Shown here one piece after another: positions 7,325-19,105 of a stretch of DNA of 64,000 nt. The notes beneath the pieces were generated by a model, which made no database searches, was not told the origin of the DNA, and saw nothing but the letters and a program-made list of their open reading frames with translations. The position numbers and the translations under genes were made by a program. This DNA is from Amantichitinum ursilacus (GTDB taxonomy: Bacteria; Pseudomonadota; Gammaproteobacteria; Burkholderiales; Chitinibacteraceae): assembly GCF_001294205.1 (NCBI RefSeq), contig NZ_LAQT01000009.1, positions 248,001 through 312,000 of the forward strand, written 5' to 3'. Each line of letters starts with the position of its first letter. Position 1 is the stretch's first letter.

Positions 7325-10300
7325 GTGCGCCTGACTCACATCAAACTTGCCGGTTTCAAATCGTTTGTTGACCCCTCGGTCATCCACGTGGCCGGGCAAT
7401 TGGTGGCGGTGTGCGGGCCCAACGGTTGTGGCAAGTCCAATGTGATTGATGCGGTGCGGTGGGTGCTGGGCGAATCGTCAGCCAAACAGTTGCGCGGCGA
7501 ATCAATGCAGGACGTGATCTTTAATGGCTCCGGCGGGCGCAAGCCGGTGTCGCGCGCGTCGGTGGAACTGGTGTTTGATAACAGCGCCGGTTTGGCTGCG
7601 GGCCAGTGGAGCCAGTACGCCGAGATCTCGATCAAGCGCCTGCTGACGCGGCAGGGCGAATCTTCGTATTACATCAACCAGATGCCGGTGCGGCGGCGCG
7701 ATATTACCGATCTGTTTCTCGGTACCGGCGTGGGCAAGGGCGGTTACGCCATCATCGAGCAGGGCATGATCTCGCGCATTATCGAAGCGCGGCCAGAAGA
7801 ATTACGCCACTTTCTCGAAGAAGCTGCCGGCGTCTCCAAATACAAGGAACGTCGCCGCGAAACCGAAACCCGACTGGCCGATACACGCGATAACCTTGAT
7901 CGCGTTGACGACATCCGGCGCGAGCTGACCGCGCAAATTGAAAAGCTCGATGCGCAGGCCGCCGTGGCCGCGCAATTCAATACGCTGAAAGAAACCATCG
8001 TCGAAAAGCAGAACCTGCTGGCCCTGCAACGCAAGCTGGATGCCGCACGCGACGTTGAAAACGCCCGCCGCGATATCGACCTGGCGCAAACCGCGCTCGA
8101 TGGCCAGGTGGCCGAATTACGCGCCATCGAAGCGGCATTGGAAAACCTGCGCGAAACCCACTTTAGCGCCAGCGACAGCGTGCACAGCGCGCAAGCCGAG
8201 TTGTACGACGCCAATGCCGCTGTGGCGCGGCTGGAGCAGCAATTGCTGCATTTACGCCAGAACCGCGACCGCCTCAATCAAGATTTTGATGCCGCCAAAC
8301 AAGAACTGGCGCGCATCGAACAATCGGCACGCCAGGCCGATGCGGAGCAGAGCGAATGGGCGCGCCAGCAGGAAGACGCCAGCCTGGCCGCCGAAGCCGC
8401 CGCCATGGCGCTGGAAGAAGAGACGCTGCGCCTGCCCGAGCTGGAACACGCGCAGCGCGAAGCAGAGCAACGTTTCGATCAGGCGCGCGAAGAACTGGCG
8501 CAGTCGCGTAATGCGCTACAACTGGCGCAGCAGCAGGGCGCCAACCATGTGCGTAATGCGGAGGCGTTAAAAACGCGGCGCGACCGGCTGCAGCTGGAAT
8601 TGTCCCGATTGGCGCCGGCAGATGGCAATGACGCCCTGGCCGAGCAACTGGAAGACGCCGCTTTTGCGCTGGAGAGCCAGCAACTGGCGCTGGCCGACAC
8701 CGAACTGGCGCTCGATGACGCGCGCCAGCAAACGCAGGACGCCAACACCGCCCGCGACCAGCTACAGCGCGAATACACCGGCGTGCAGGCGCGGATCCAT
8801 GCGCTGGAAAGCCTGCCCGCGCCGGTGGACGATGCGGTGCTGCAATCCTGGCTGCGCGATGCAGGTCTGGCCGACGTCGCACCTTTGTTTGAATCGTTAA
8901 ATATTACTGCGCCGTGGGGCAAAGCCGTCGAAGCGGTATTGGGGCTGCGCATGCAGGCGCGCACCGTGACGGCGATGCCCGCCGATGTGCCGCCCTCCGC
9001 CGTTGCCCTGTTGTGGCCGGGTGTCGCGGCAGACGCGGCAAGCACGCTGCCCTTGCCGCGCCTGGGGGAGTACGTCCGCGCCGAACAAACCGCCGCCCCA
9101 TTACAAGACTGGCTAGGCCAGGCATGGTGTATCGAAAGTGCCGCCGACTGGCCGCAGTGGCGTGCGCAGCTACCGTTGGGTGGCGTGCTGGTGACGCCGG
9201 AAGGCCATGTGGGCGACCGGCATGCGCTGCATTACCACGCGGCGCAAGGGGTGGTCGCCAATCTGGTGGCGCAACGCCAGGAGCTGGAATACGCGCGCCA
9301 ACAAGAACAGACACTGGCGCCGCAATGGCGTGCGGTACAAGCCGCGCAACTAGCGGCCATGCAAGCGTTAAGCCAGATCGAAAGCACGCTCAAACAACAA
9401 CGCCAGCAACTGGCCGACGCGCAAAAACGCCATGCCGATCTGGCGCAACAAGCGGCACGGCAGCAAGAGGCACAGGCCGCGCAGCAACGTCAGCAAATGC
9501 AATGGCAAGAAGAACTGACCACGCTGAGTGCGCAGCTGGAAGAAGAAATCTACGCCGGGCAAGAGGCCGAACAAATCCGGCTGCAATTAAGTGATGCGCT
9601 GGCACCGCTGCAAGAGCAACTGGAAAGCTACAAACTGGCGCGGCATGAGGCTGAATCCGCCTGCGATCTGCAGCGCAGCCGTTTGCGCCAGACCGAGCGT
9701 ATGGCGCAAGAAGCGCGCTTTGCCGTGCAAGCCGTGCAAACGCGCATGCAGGAAAGTCGTCGGCGTGATGAAGATTTGCAGCAACGGCGCGAAGTGGTGG
9801 CCGAGCGTCTCGAAAGCCTGATGCTGGAACTGGAAGGCATCGACGAAGGCGATTTTGATGTCGGTTTCCAGTACGCCATCAATCTGCGCAGCGAGCGCGA
9901 ACGCTTGCTGGCCGCCGCGCGCGATGCGCTCAACGGCTTTGCCCAGCAAATGCGCGAGCAGGAAGCCGCGCGCCAGCGTGTTGAAGCGGGCATGGAACCC
10001 GCGCGCGAAGCGGTCAACGCGGCGCGCCTTAAAGAACAGGAGGCGCGCCTGGCGCTCAGCCGCTTTACCGAAGAGCTGGCCGAGGCCGGCGCGGACGAAG
10101 CCGCCTTGCAGGCCAAAATCGGCGCGGGCCTCAAGATCAACAGTTTGATGAGCGAGATTGCGCGTCTATCGCAAGCGGTTAACGCATTGGGTTCGGTCAA
10201 CCTGGCGGCGCTTGAAGAGTTAAATACGGCGCGCGAACGCGAGCAGTATCTGAACGCGCAAGCGGGCGACTTGCTGGCGGCGGTGGAAACGCTGGAAAAC

Positions 10301-10810
10301 GCCATCCGCCGCATCGACCGCGAAACGCGCGCTTTGCTGCAAGACACCTACAATACGGTCAACGCCAATCTGCAAGAGTTGTTTCCGCTGCTGTTTGGCG
10401 GCGGGCATGCCGAGCTGGTGTTGACGGGTGATGAAATCCTGGACGCCGGAATGACCATTCTGGCGCAGCCTCCGGGTAAGAAGAACAGTACGATCCACTT
10501 ACTGTCAGGGGGCGAGAAAGCACTGACTGCGTTAAGTCTGGTATTCTCGCTGTTCCGGCTAAACCCGGCGCCTTTCTGCCTGCTGGACGAGGTGGACGCG
10601 CCGCTGGACGACGCCAACACGCTGCGGTTTTGCGAGTTGGTTAAAAAAATGGCCGAACGCACGCAGTTTCTGTACATCAGCCACAACCGGCTGACCATGG
10701 AAATGGCAGGGCAACTGGTGGGCGTAACAATGCAGGAACAAGGGGTGTCACGCGTGGTGGCGGTCGATATCGAAACCGCCTTGTCCATGCGCGATGCCGC
10801 AACCGCTTAA
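7325..10810 (+). CDS. smc: Chromosome segregation protein SMC
   Basis: This 1161-residue SMC ATPase starts at GTG (MRLTHIKLAGFKSF is the standard SMC opening). Walker A GPNGCGKS is at residues 31-38. Two long Glu/Gln/Ala-rich coiled coils surround a hinge at about 500-650. The ABC signature LSGGEKALT is near 1059 and Walker B CLLDEVDAPLDD near 1085. It compacts and segregates chromosomes with ScpA and ScpB, which are not in this window. It is the first gene of an smc-zipA-ligA unit, an order also known in Neisseriales. Confidence 0.97.
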   Translation: MRLTHIKLAGFKSFVDPSVIHVAGQLVAVCGPNGCGKSNVIDAVRWVLGESSAKQLRGESMQDVIFNGSGGRKPVSRASVELVFDNSAGLAAGQWSQYAEISIKRLLTRQGESSYYINQMPVRRRDITDLFLGTGVGKGGYAIIEQGMISRIIEARPEELRHFLEEAAGVSKYKERRRETETRLADTRDNLDRVDDIRRELTAQIEKLDAQAAVAAQFNTLKETIVEKQNLLALQRKLDAARDVENARRDIDLAQTALDGQVAELRAIEAALENLRETHFSASDSVHSAQAELYDANAAVARLEQQLLHLRQNRDRLNQDFDAAKQELARIEQSARQADAEQSEWARQQEDASLAAEAAAMALEEETLRLPELEHAQREAEQRFDQAREELAQSRNALQLAQQQGANHVRNAEALKTRRDRLQLELSRLAPADGNDALAEQLEDAAFALESQQLALADTELALDDARQQTQDANTARDQLQREYTGVQARIHALESLPAPVDDAVLQSWLRDAGLADVAPLFESLNITAPWGKAVEAVLGLRMQARTVTAMPADVPPSAVALLWPGVAADAASTLPLPRLGEYVRAEQTAAPLQDWLGQAWCIESAADWPQWRAQLPLGGVLVTPEGHVGDRHALHYHAAQGVVANLVAQRQELEYARQQEQTLAPQWRAVQAAQLAAMQALSQIESTLKQQRQQLADAQKRHADLAQQAARQQEAQAAQQRQQMQWQEELTTLSAQLEEEIYAGQEAEQIRLQLSDALAPLQEQLESYKLARHEAESACDLQRSRLRQTERMAQEARFAVQAVQTRMQESRRRDEDLQQRREVVAERLESLMLELEGIDEGDFDVGFQYAINLRSERERLLAAARDALNGFAQQMREQEAARQRVEAGMEPAREAVNAARLKEQEARLALSRFTEELAEAGADEAALQAKIGAGLKINSLMSEIARLSQAVNALGSVNLAALEELNTAREREQYLNAQAGDLLAAVETLENAIRRIDRETRALLQDTYNTVNANLQELFPLLFGGGHAELVLTGDEILDAGMTILAQPPGKKNSTIHLLSGGEKALTALSLVFSLFRLNPAPFCLLDEVDAPLDDANTLRFCELVKKMAERTQFLYISHNRLTMEMAGQLVGVTMQEQGVSRVVAVDIETALSMRDAATA

Positions 10811-10865
10811 ACATGATCGCTGACGTGGCGAAGCCGCGTCGGGGTCGATTGATACAGTCTGGACC

Positions 10866-12074
10866 ATGACCGATTTACAACTGGGTTCTCTGGCGATTGG
10901 CGGCGCGCTCGTCGTCGCCGTCTACGCATTCAATTCCTGGCAAGAATATCGCTACCGCAAACAGGCGGCCAAAGCGTTTGCGCGCAACCAGCCCGATGTG
11001 CTGCTGGAAACGCCGCAAAACGTGGTGCGCAAAGGCGATAGCCAACGGCTGGAGCCGGCGCTGGGCGTGCCCGCAGCGGCAGAAGTGCGGCACGAGCCCG
11101 AGCTGGCCATCATTGATGAAGGCCTGATCGACGAAGAAGTCGGCGCAGTCGGCGCCGCCAAAGAACCGTCCTGGTACGAGCCGCCGGTTGAAGCCGCGCC
11201 GCGCGTGCCGCCGCAACGTCCGCAAGTCCAACGTACCACGCCAGCTCCGACGCCCGCAGTGCAACGCAGCAGCGATGACACCGAAGTGGCGTCCAGCCTG
11301 CTGGACCCGGCGCTCGACTTTGTTGCCGAAATCCACGCAGGCGTGGATATCCCCGCCGACGAAATCCCGCCGTTTCCGGGCGCCAAGCGTGTGCAGGTGA
11401 TTGGCCAGGGCGATGATGGCCGTTGGCAAATCGTATATGGCAATACCAACGCCGCTTTTAATGAACTGCGCGTAGGCCTGCAATTGGCCGATCGCCAAGG
11501 CCCGCTCACCCAGGAACAACTGAACGGCTTTTGCATGGCCGTGCAGCAGTTTGCTGATGGCCACGAGGCCGTCGTCACTTTCCCGCAGCGCTCGGCCAAA
11601 CTGGCGGCTGCGGCCGATCTGGACGAATTCTGTGCCTCGGTCGATGTGCTGATTGGTCTGAACGTGATCGCGCACGACAAGCCGTTCCCGCTGGAACGCG
11701 TGCGTTTGCTGGCAGAACAAGCGCGCATGGTGCGTACGCCGGATGGCACCTTCCATTACAAGAGTGATTCGGGCAAGACGCTGTTTGTGCTGGCTAATCA
11801 AGACCAGTCGCCGTTTGGCAACACCTCGCCCGCGCTGACGCTGCTGTTCGACGTGCCGCGCGTGGCCGGTGGCCTCGAAGTATTTGAATATCTGTGCGAC
11901 TTTGCGCTGCATCTGTCGCAAAGCCTGGGCGGTAATCTTGTGGACGATAACGGCAAGCCGCTGACGGAAAGCAGCCTGGGCAATATCCATCGCCAGTTGG
12001 GCGGTATTTACGCCCGTATGGACGACCGCGGCATCGTGCCGGGTTCGATGGCCGCACTGCGTCTGTTTGCATAA
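10866..12074 (+). CDS. zipA: Cell division protein ZipA
   Basis: This 402-residue protein has an N-terminal membrane anchor (LGSLAIGGALVVAVYAFNSW, residues 6-25), a basic stretch (YRYRKQAAK), a Pro/Ala/Gln-rich linker (about 90-150) and a C-terminal ZipA FtsZ-binding domain from about residue 165 to the end. It tethers FtsZ to the inner membrane at the division site. Length and layout match the family. It follows smc by 55 bases and is separated from ligA by a terminator. Confidence 0.92.
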   Translation: MTDLQLGSLAIGGALVVAVYAFNSWQEYRYRKQAAKAFARNQPDVLLETPQNVVRKGDSQRLEPALGVPAAAEVRHEPELAIIDEGLIDEEVGAVGAAKEPSWYEPPVEAAPRVPPQRPQVQRTTPAPTPAVQRSSDDTEVASSLLDPALDFVAEIHAGVDIPADEIPPFPGAKRVQVIGQGDDGRWQIVYGNTNAAFNELRVGLQLADRQGPLTQEQLNGFCMAVQQFADGHEAVVTFPQRSAKLAAAADLDEFCASVDVLIGLNVIAHDKPFPLERVRLLAEQARMVRTPDGTFHYKSDSGKTLFVLANQDQSPFGNTSPALTLLFDVPRVAGGLEVFEYLCDFALHLSQSLGGNLVDDNGKPLTESSLGNIHRQLGGIYARMDDRGIVPGSMAALRLFA

Positions 12075-14561
<2,487 letters not shown>

Positions 14562-14619
14562 ATATTTTTTCTGTCTGGCTGTTGTCAAATACTTATGCCT
14601 TGTGTAATTATCGGTGCAT

Positions 14620-14700
14620 TCACGCAGCGACGTTCATTTTATTGAACTCACGCAGGCGATCGAAAACCTGCTTGACGTCGTTGTTTAACTCATTGAACAT
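14620..14700 (-). pseudogene. Possible 26-codon remnant divergent from the HTH-galU frame
   Basis: A short frame beginning [20 protein letters not shown] reads away from the Cro-like module and stops after 26 codons. Amphipathic and coding-like in composition, it could be the stump of a divergent regulator, the usual partner of Cro-type genes. It is too short to prove. Confidence 0.2.
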
Positions 14701-14706
14701 GCCGCA

Positions 14707-14895
14707 ATGCGCAAAACCGATGCCATCCGATTGTTTGGAAGCCAGTCTCGTCTCGCCGACGCCCTCGGGGTCGGTCGTTCTGCGGTTTCGCAGTGGCCGG
14801 ACGAGCTGTTGCAACGCCAGACCGATCAGGTGACGGGCGCGGCGATGCGCATGGGCTTGCTGGATTCAGGTCAATACGTTAAGGGGTTTGGAATG
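14707..14895 (+). CDS. Cro-like helix-turn-helix module, in frame with galU and without a stop
   Basis: This 62-codon stretch encodes a Cro/YdaS-like DNA-binding domain: [20 protein letters not shown], then [21 protein letters not shown], with the helix-turn-helix at about residues 12-30. It has no stop codon and runs in frame directly into the Met of galU at 14893. Either a natural fusion of an HTH domain to the GalU N-terminus is made, or the stop has been lost and GalU starts internally at its own ribosome site. No clear Shine-Dalgarno precedes 14707, although ATG, not a rare codon, begins it. A TTGTCA hexamer with a nearby TGTAAT lies 100-125 bases upstream. Confidence 0.55.
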
Positions 14896-15780
14896 CAAAA
14901 AATTCGCAAGGCAGTCTTTCCTGTCGCTGGTATGGGTACCCGCTTTCTGCCCGCCACCAAGGCAAGCCCGAAAGAAATGATGTCGATTGTCGACAAGCCG
15001 CTGATCCAGTACGCCGTTGAAGAAGCGCTGGATGCCGGTGTCACCGAAATGATCTTTATCACGGGCCGCAACAAGCGCTCGATCGAAGATCACTTCGACA
15101 AGGCCTATGAGCTGGAAAGCGAACTGGCCGCCAAGAACAAACAAAAGCTGCTGGATATCGTGCGCAATGTGCTGCCCAAGGGCGTGACCTGCGTGTACAT
15201 CCGCCAGCCCGAAGCATTGGGTCTGGGGCACGCCGTGCTGTGCGCCAAGCCCGCCGTGGGCGACGAGCCATTTGCCGTTATCCTGGCCGATGACTTGATT
15301 GATGGCGCGACGTCCGAATTGAAATTGATGGTGGATTTGTTTGACGACACGCATTGCTCGGTGCTGGGTGTGGAGCAAGTGCCGCACGAAGATACCGGCT
15401 CGTACGGGATTGTTGAAGTCAACACCAGCGCGCCTAACCGCCTGAAAATCAACAACATCATTGAAAAGCCGAAGCCCGAAGAAGCCCCGTCCAATCTGGC
15501 CGTGGTGGGTCGTTATATTTTAACGCCGCGTATTTTCCATCATCTGCAACACGTGCAACCGGGCAAAGGCGGCGAAATCCAGCTTACCGATGGCATTTTT
15601 GCGCTGATGCAAGAACAGCATATTCTGGCGCATCGTCTTAAAGGCACGCGTTACGATTGCGGCAGCAAATTCGGCTTTTTGAAAGCCACTTACGAACTGG
15701 GTTTGAAACATCCGGAAGTGGGTGCGGAATTTGCGGAATATCTGCGTATGCGTGGCCAGATTGATTCGCTGGCAGCGTAA
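14893..15780 (+). CDS. galU: UTP-glucose-1-phosphate uridylyltransferase GalU
   Basis: This 295-residue nucleotidyltransferase makes UDP-glucose from UTP and glucose 1-phosphate. The N-terminal [20 protein letters not shown] (residues 8-27) is the nucleotide-binding signature, and the GalU body follows with [10 protein letters not shown] and [15 protein letters not shown]. The ATG at 14893 gives the standard family N-terminus ([13 protein letters not shown]) and has AAGGGG a few bases upstream. The reading frame is, however, open back to 14707 through a Cro-like domain. A strong terminator follows at 15821. It supplies activated glucose for envelope glycans next to a sugar island. Confidence 0.95.
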   Translation: MQKIRKAVFPVAGMGTRFLPATKASPKEMMSIVDKPLIQYAVEEALDAGVTEMIFITGRNKRSIEDHFDKAYELESELAAKNKQKLLDIVRNVLPKGVTCVYIRQPEALGLGHAVLCAKPAVGDEPFAVILADDLIDGATSELKLMVDLFDDTHCSVLGVEQVPHEDTGSYGIVEVNTSAPNRLKINNIIEKPKPEEAPSNLAVVGRYILTPRIFHHLQHVQPGKGGEIQLTDGIFALMQEQHILAHRLKGTRYDCGSKFGFLKATYELGLKHPEVGAEFAEYLRMRGQIDSLAA

Positions 15781-15820
15781 ATTGCGTTAAGCCGCAAAAT
15801 TTGCGGCATTGATTACAATA

Positions 15821-15860
15821 AATGAGGCGACATCTCTGGTGTCGCCTCATTTTCTTTTTT
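15821..15860 (+). terminator. Strong Rho-independent terminator after galU
   Basis: A 12-bp perfect stem, AATGAGGCGACA paired with TGTCGCCTCATT, has a 7-base loop and is followed by TTCTTTTTT. A smaller GCCGCAAA/TTTGCGGC dyad precedes it at about 15791-15807. Confidence 0.9.
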
Positions 15861-15885
15861 AAGATGGCGGCGTATGAGCCGATAA
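15859..15885 (+). promoter_or_regulatory. Sigma28-like (FliA) promoter before the sugar island
   Basis: TTAA, 15 bases, then GCCGATAA: the -10 element is a perfect match to the sigma28 consensus, at the same spacing as the fliC and fliD promoters in this window. The -35 is weaker (TTAA against TAAA). The first gene starts 49 bases downstream. Confidence 0.5.
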
Positions 15886-15933
15886 AGATAATACATTCCG
15901 GGCGATTGCCGCCTGGCTCTGCAGGAGAAGTCC

Positions 15934-16671
15934 ATGCTCGCCATCATCGGCGGAACCGGCGCTGGCCAATTGGCCGATTTGCAGAACACGCGCCGCGAAG
16001 TAATTCGTACTCCTTATGGCGAGCCCTCGGGCGCGCTGACTTTTGGCGTGATTGCCGGCCACGACGTGGTTTTTATCGCGCGTCATGGCTATGGCCACAC
16101 CCTGCCACCGCATCAGATCAACTATCGCGCCAATATCTGGGCATTGGCGCAGCAAAAACCCGATGCCGTGATTGCCATTGCCTCGGTGGGCGGCATCCGC
16201 GCCGATCTGCAGCCGGGCGCCCTGGTGATTCCTGATCAGATCATTGATTACAGCCACGGCCGGCATCAAACCTATTTTGAAAGCGGCCACCGTCCGGTAA
16301 CGCATATCGATTTTACCGAGCCGTATGACCGTGCCTTGCGCCAGCAATTACTGGCCGCGGCGCAAGCTGAAAATATTGCCTTGATTGACGGCGGCACCTA
16401 CGCCTGCACGCAAGGCCCGCGCCTGGAAACCACCGCCGAAATCCGCCGTATTGAGCGCGATGGCGGCGATATGGTGGGCATGACCGGCATGCCCGAAGCC
16501 GCCTTGGCGCGCGAACTGGGCCTGCATTACGCCACGCTGGCCGTGGTCAGCAACTGGGCGGCGGGCAAGGGCGACAGCAACCATAACGTCACCTTTGATC
16601 TGGCCGGCGATGCATTCCAGGGCGCGCTGCGACAAATCACCCGCATTTTGAGCCAGTTGGCGCGTACCTGA
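15934..16671 (+). CDS. S-methyl-5'-thioinosine phosphorylase (MTIP)
   Basis: This 245-residue purine nucleoside phosphorylase of the MTA phosphorylase family has IIGGTGAGQLA at the N-terminus, ARHGYGHTLPPHQINYRAN (phosphate and ribose contacts) near residues 49-67 and GGTYACTQGPRLETTAEI near 150. The last segment and GMTGMPEAALARE resemble the Pseudomonas PA3004 methylthioinosine phosphorylase. It would salvage methylthioinosine, made from methylthioadenosine after polyamine or homoserine-lactone synthesis. Close relatives phosphorolyse MTA directly. It lies 26 bases before rfbF and is probably in the same transcript. Confidence 0.85.
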   Translation: MLAIIGGTGAGQLADLQNTRREVIRTPYGEPSGALTFGVIAGHDVVFIARHGYGHTLPPHQINYRANIWALAQQKPDAVIAIASVGGIRADLQPGALVIPDQIIDYSHGRHQTYFESGHRPVTHIDFTEPYDRALRQQLLAAAQAENIALIDGGTYACTQGPRLETTAEIRRIERDGGDMVGMTGMPEAALARELGLHYATLAVVSNWAAGKGDSNHNVTFDLAGDAFQGALRQITRILSQLART

Positions 16672-16697
16672 TTGCCGCTGCAAAAAGGACAAACAAT

Positions 16698-17474
16698 ATG
16701 AAAGTCGTGATTCTGGCGGGTGGTCTGGGTACGCGATTAGGCGAAGAAACCGATTTGCGCCCAAAGCCGATGGTGGAAATTGGCGGGCGGCCGATTCTTT
16801 GGCACATCATGAAAAGCTATTCCAATTATGGCTTTCATGAATTCGTGATTCTGCTTGGCTATAAAGGCAATCAGATCAAGGAATTTTTTGCCAATTACTT
16901 TTTATATCAAGGCGATGTCACCATCGACCTGACCGATAACCAGATTACAGTGCACCGCAATCAATCCGAACCGTGGAAAGTGACTTTGCTGGAAACCGGG
17001 CGCGATACCATGACCGGCGGCCGCATATTGCGCGCCCGTGATTATCTGGGCGATGACGACTTTATGCTGACTTATGGCGATGGCGTTTCCGATATCGATC
17101 TGGATGCATTGCTGGCGCAACACAAAGCCAATCCGCAAGCGCTGGTCACGATGAGCACCGTGCAGCCCGAAGCGCGCTTTGGCATTGTCGGTTCGGACGA
17201 CGCCGGCATGATCCGCGAATTCCGCGAAAAACCGGCGGGCGACCTGGGCTGGATCAACGCCGGCTTTATGGTATGCCGCCCGGGTGTCTTTGATTTTATT
17301 GAAGGCGACAGCACCGTGTTTGAAGCCGCGCCGCTGGAGACGCTGGCCACCAGCGGCCATTTGATGGCGTATCGGCATACCGGCTTCTGGAAATGCATGG
17401 ATACGCTGCGCGATAAATTGCAGCTCAATCAGCTCTGGGCCGAGAAGCAAGCGCCCTGGAAAACCTGGGAATAA
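16698..17474 (+). CDS. rfbF: Glucose-1-phosphate cytidylyltransferase
   Basis: This 258-residue nucleotidyltransferase makes CDP-glucose from CTP and glucose 1-phosphate. The signature LAGGLGTRLGEETDLRPKPM (residues 6-25) and the RfbF-specific region GRILRARDYLGDDDFMLTYGD identify it. An AAAAGGAC ribosome site precedes the ATG. It heads a compact operon; rfbG starts 6 bases after its stop. The CDP nucleotide defines the route as the CDP-6-deoxyhexose branch, not the usual dTDP one. Confidence 0.95.
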   Translation: MKVVILAGGLGTRLGEETDLRPKPMVEIGGRPILWHIMKSYSNYGFHEFVILLGYKGNQIKEFFANYFLYQGDVTIDLTDNQITVHRNQSEPWKVTLLETGRDTMTGGRILRARDYLGDDDFMLTYGDGVSDIDLDALLAQHKANPQALVTMSTVQPEARFGIVGSDDAGMIREFREKPAGDLGWINAGFMVCRPGVFDFIEGDSTVFEAAPLETLATSGHLMAYRHTGFWKCMDTLRDKLQLNQLWAEKQAPWKTWE

Positions 17475-17479
17475 CCGCG

Positions 17480-18550
17480 TTGTTTAATGACATTTATCGC
17501 GGCCGGTCGGTGTTTGTGACTGGCGATACGGGCTTTAAGGGTTCCTGGCTGGCGTTGTGGCTGCAACAGGCCGGCGCCGATGTCCACGGCTACAGCTTGC
17601 CCGCCGAGCCCGAACACGCGCACAGCCATGTGCTGGGCCTGGGCCATACGCAAACGCTGGCGGATATCCGCGATGTAGAAGCGTTGCGCCACGCCATGGC
17701 CACCGCCGCGCCAGAGATCATTTTCCATCTGGCCGCGCAACCGTTGGTGCTGACCTCGTACCAAGACCCGTTATCCACCTGGCAAATCAATGTGCAGGGC
17801 GCGGCCAACGTGCTGGAAATTGCGCGCCATTTGCCCTCGGTACGCGCCGTGGTCGTCATCACCACCGACAAATGTTATGAGAACCGCGAATGGCCGTGGG
17901 GCTATCGCGAAATAGACGCGCTGGGTGGGCATGATCCCTACAGCGCCTCCAAGGCCGCCGCCGAACTGGTCGCCGCATCCTATCGCGCCAGCTTTGCCGT
18001 GCGCGCCGAGATGCAGCCGCTGTATATCGCTACCGCGCGTGCCGGTAATGTCATTGGCGGCGGCGATTGGGCCCCATATCGGCTGATCCCGGATATTGCT
18101 CGCGCCGCGGCCGAAGGCGCTGCGGTTGAAATCCGCAATCCGCTGGCCATCCGTCCATGGCAACACGTGCTGGAATCGCTGAGCGCCTATCTGCTCATCG
18201 GCCAGCATCTCTTGCAAGAAAACAGCGCAGTGGCCTCGGCCTGGAACGTTGGCCCATCGGATGACGATATCGCGTCGGTGCAGGATGTGCTGACGCAGAT
18301 GCAGAGCCACTGGCCCGAAGTGCAATGGCGCAAGATCGGCGCGCAAGCGCATGAAACCAACGCCTTGCGCCTCGATTCGTCGCGCCTGCGCCAGGGCCTG
18401 GGCTGGAAACCGGTGTGGACGTTGGCGCAAACGCTGGCGCATACCGCGCAGTGGTATCAGGCCTGGCAGCAAGGCCAGGTCTTGTCGGCGCTGCAATTGC
18501 AAACCTATCTCGACGATGCGCGCGCGGCGGGCATCGAGTGGGCGCAGTAA
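17480..18550 (+). CDS. rfbG: CDP-glucose 4,6-dehydratase
   Basis: This 356-residue short-chain dehydrogenase/epimerase-fold enzyme converts CDP-glucose to CDP-4-keto-6-deoxyglucose. It has the NAD-binding VTGDTGFKGSWLALWL near residue 12, the TTDKCYENREWPWGYRE segment with catalytic Asp/Lys, and the YSASK catalytic Tyr-Lys pair. The start appears to be TTG at 17480 (MFNDIYRG), since no ATG fits the family N-terminus. It follows rfbF by 6 bases and precedes the epimerase by 3. No rfbH dehydrase follows, so C-3 keeps its oxygen. Confidence 0.95.
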   Translation: MFNDIYRGRSVFVTGDTGFKGSWLALWLQQAGADVHGYSLPAEPEHAHSHVLGLGHTQTLADIRDVEALRHAMATAAPEIIFHLAAQPLVLTSYQDPLSTWQINVQGAANVLEIARHLPSVRAVVVITTDKCYENREWPWGYREIDALGGHDPYSASKAAAELVAASYRASFAVRAEMQPLYIATARAGNVIGGGDWAPYRLIPDIARAAAEGAAVEIRNPLAIRPWQHVLESLSAYLLIGQHLLQENSAVASAWNVGPSDDDIASVQDVLTQMQSHWPEVQWRKIGAQAHETNALRLDSSRLRQGLGWKPVWTLAQTLAHTAQWYQAWQQGQVLSALQLQTYLDDARAAGIEWAQ

Positions 18551-18553
18551 GCC

Positions 18554-19105
18554 ATGCTGATCACGCCGTTGCCGATTGCCGGGGCAGCGCTGCTGACCAC
18601 CGAGCGCCGTGGCGATACGCGTGGCAGTTTCGGCCGCTGGTATGGCGAAGACGAACTGGGCGACTGGCTGGGTGGCCAGCATATCGTGCAGATCAACCAT
18701 TCCTTCAGCGCGCGCCAGGGCACGGTGCGTGGCCTGCATTTTCAGCATGCGCCGCAAGCCGAACTCAAAATAGTGCGTTGCCTCAGCGGCCAGGTATGGG
18801 ATGTGTTTCTCGACCTGCGCCATGGATCGCCTACCTTTATGCAATGGCATGCCGAATGGCTGGATGGTCAGCATGACCGCGCATTGCTGATTCCACCCGG
18901 ATGCGCACACGGTTTTCAGACGCAATCCGATGCCGTGCAAATGCTGTATCTGCACACTGCTTTTTATACGCCCGAGCTGGAAGGCGCGGTGCGCTACAAC
19001 GACCCACGCGCGGCCATCGCCTGGCCGTTGCCCATTACCGAATTGTCGGCCCGCGACCAGGCCAACCCTTTGCTATCGCCGGATTTTGACGGAATCACAT
19101 TATGA
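18554..19105 (+). CDS. RmlC-like nucleotide-sugar epimerase
   Basis: This 183-residue cupin-fold protein is of the dTDP-4-dehydrorhamnose 3,5-epimerase family. The motifs FSARQGTVRGLHFQ (catalytic His), VRCLSGQVWDVFLDLR, PPGCAHGFQ and TAFYTPELEGAVRYNDP (catalytic Tyr region) are in family order. In this operon its substrate should be the CDP-4-keto-6-deoxy sugar from RfbG, so it may epimerise C-3, C-5 or both; the sequence does not say which. Its stop overlaps the next gene's start by ATGA. Confidence 0.88.
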   Translation: MLITPLPIAGAALLTTERRGDTRGSFGRWYGEDELGDWLGGQHIVQINHSFSARQGTVRGLHFQHAPQAELKIVRCLSGQVWDVFLDLRHGSPTFMQWHAEWLDGQHDRALLIPPGCAHGFQTQSDAVQMLYLHTAFYTPELEGAVRYNDPRAAIAWPLPITELSARDQANPLLSPDFDGITL

